Assembly (NCBI RefSeq): GCF_047948215.1
Contig: NC_134458.1
Coordinates: 136,167,536-136,231,535 of the forward strand
Direction of reading: 5' to 3'
DNA from: Lycorma delicatula
Lineage: Eukaryota > Arthropoda > Insecta > Hemiptera > Fulgoridae
DNA: 64,000 bases
Notes under the pieces: generated by a model
The model's input: only the letters and a program-made list of their open reading frames with translations
Told to the model about the DNA's origin: nothing
Databases searched by the model: none
Program-made: the position numbers and the translations under genes
Shown here: piece after piece, positions 62,842-64,000 of the stretch
How the letters are laid out: every line of letters starts with the position of its first letter
Numbering within the stretch: position 1 is the stretch's first letter

Positions 62842-63012
62842 CTTGTCTCTAGCAATACACTGAACGTTATGATTGCATTGTTGTTACTATCGGTAGTGTT
62901 CTACTGCGTCGCCGCGATGTTCAGATGTTGGACGAATCCATTTCAGTAACGAGTAGGGGAGTAAGCTTGACTTTTGAAATTTCTTGGATTGCGTTTTATA
63001 TGGGACACCTGT
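62153..63012 (-). mobile_element. Tc1/mariner-related DNA transposon, 3'-truncated
   Basis: The minus-strand transposase remnant (62153-62841) is preceded by about 170 bp of GC-richer leader. Its outer end (near 63008-62985 on the minus strand) reads CAGGTGTCCCATATAAAACG, adjoining a (TA) run that may mark the insertion site. The other terminus is missing: homology stops at about 62155 and no inverted copy of the left end follows. So the element is truncated and cannot move by itself. Confidence 0.75.
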
Positions 63013-64000
63013 ATATATATATATATATAACAAACATATTTCCGTAAACGCTTTGTTGTTGACTTACAGCTAGCGAAATATTTCGCGCAGATTTCAGTTC
63101 CTGCGATGAAATTTCATTATATTAGCGGCAAACTTGAATGTTTTTTATGTTTTTTGACATGAAAAATCGAAGAAAACTGGTCCCATAACTGTATTTCCCG
63201 TAGTGTTCATGATATCCAACGTAAAGCAGAAATATTCGATGACGAAAAATATTTTTTTAGATTTCAAGTACAATAATTTTGTCAAATGACTAATAAATGT
63301 GTAAATTTTATTATCAAAACGTTTAGAAAATTTTAATCTGAGAAATTAAAAAAAAAAACTAAAAGAGAAATTTAATAGTCTATAAAAAAAACAAACAAAA
63401 TAAATCTTTTATTAATAACAAACTTAACAAAAAAATGTTACGACTTTGTACGAATAAAAAGCAGCTGCTTTTTTAGTACAATAAATATAGGCCTTTGAAA
63501 AATTAAAAATTTTTAATTTACATTAAAAGAATATTCACTGTGGTTTGTACTCTAAAAATAATATATTATTCTGCAACTTATAATATTATATATGAGAAAG
63601 TCATTATACGTTTCTCACAAATGAGCTTTAAAGATTACCAACATTTTTTTATTTATTTTTTACTTTATTTAACAAAATCGAATTAATTATCGCTAGATAT
63701 TAACGATTTAATTTAAAGAGTTTAATTTTTTCGCACTTTTATTCTCATATAGGCATCGACAATTTTTTTGTAGAGGATTATGTATTGGATATATACTGCA
63801 AATATTTAAATAAAATTTCCTCCATAAATTATATATTATTTTTAGTAAAAACATTTCGAGTGTTAAATATTTAAAAAAATTAAAATTATTAACTTATTCC
63901 ATAAAAAATTGTTTAAAGTTTCAAACGGAGATTCCGTCTTCCAATTAAGAGGAAATAACTTTTTATGATTACTCTCTAGATCTGTTTATTCGTAATAAAA
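63013..64000. other. AT-rich non-coding stretch
   Basis: (TA) run at 63012-63028. A slightly GC-richer patch lies at 63050-63240, with no open frame or recognisable motif. The rest is AT-rich sequence up to the window edge. Confidence 0.6.

Noticed and set aside
62612..62863. 83-codon plus-strand ORF
   Set aside because: It is the antisense shadow of the mariner-related transposase reading frame.

Overview
The window is AT-rich eukaryotic nuclear DNA, most likely from an insect. It is dense with simple-sequence arrays and with decayed transposable elements of metazoan type: tRNA-derived SINEs, non-LTR retrotransposon ends, Tc1/mariner-related transposases and small inverted-repeat elements. 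The SINE types and transposase subfamilies suggest a hemipteran, but that is recognition from memory and could not be checked. I found no intact host protein-coding gene, no rRNA, no convincing functional tRNA and no CRISPR array. The ORFs over 60 codons are mostly chance AT-rich frames or translations of microsatellites. The sequence reads as intergenic or long-intron DNA.

Layout. 1-7.3 kb: plain AT-rich DNA plus a 613-bp element with about 55-bp terminal inverted repeats and TA flanks (2125-2737). 7.3-8.4 kb: a richer-GC island and three SINE copies, two of them tail-to-tail. 10.9-14.8 kb: a tRNA-like fragment, a double-hairpin block, a purine/pyrimidine-biased island, the first copy of repeat family E and another GC-richer island. 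17-22.3 kb: a Z-DNA-prone GC palindrome, repeat family D copy 1, an R1-like LINE ORF1 zinc-knuckle remnant with nearby hairpins, and a LINE reverse-transcriptase C-terminal remnant. 23-25.8 kb: tRNA-like SINEs and a 670-bp interspersed element. 28.7-31.3 kb: two more family D copies, one carrying a transposase 5' fragment. 33.3-37.3 kb: a polypurine block, the 3' end of an R1-like LINE, and a second LINE C-terminal remnant that may sit inside a pogo/Tigger-like deletion derivative. 37.5-40.9 kb: family G copy 1, a 108-bp direct duplication and two SINEs. 43-46.2 kb: GC-richer island, family E copy 2, an 18-bp-arm hairpin and a tRNA-like element. 49.7-50.0 kb: an uninterrupted (AC)160 array. 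50.6-53.1 kb: another island and family E copy 3 with an internal inverted segment. 54.8-63.0 kb: compound AC repeat, SINEs, short tandem repeats, a GC-richer island, family G copy 2 and a frameshifted, truncated mariner-related transposase with a DUF4817-type N-terminal domain.

Nothing here forms a working gene system. Every recognisable coding sequence is a broken transposon piece. The most useful results are dispersed repeat families defined by alignment within the window, the long-TIR element, several near-perfect hairpins, and a few GC-richer strand-biased islands that may be regulatory or unannotated elements.
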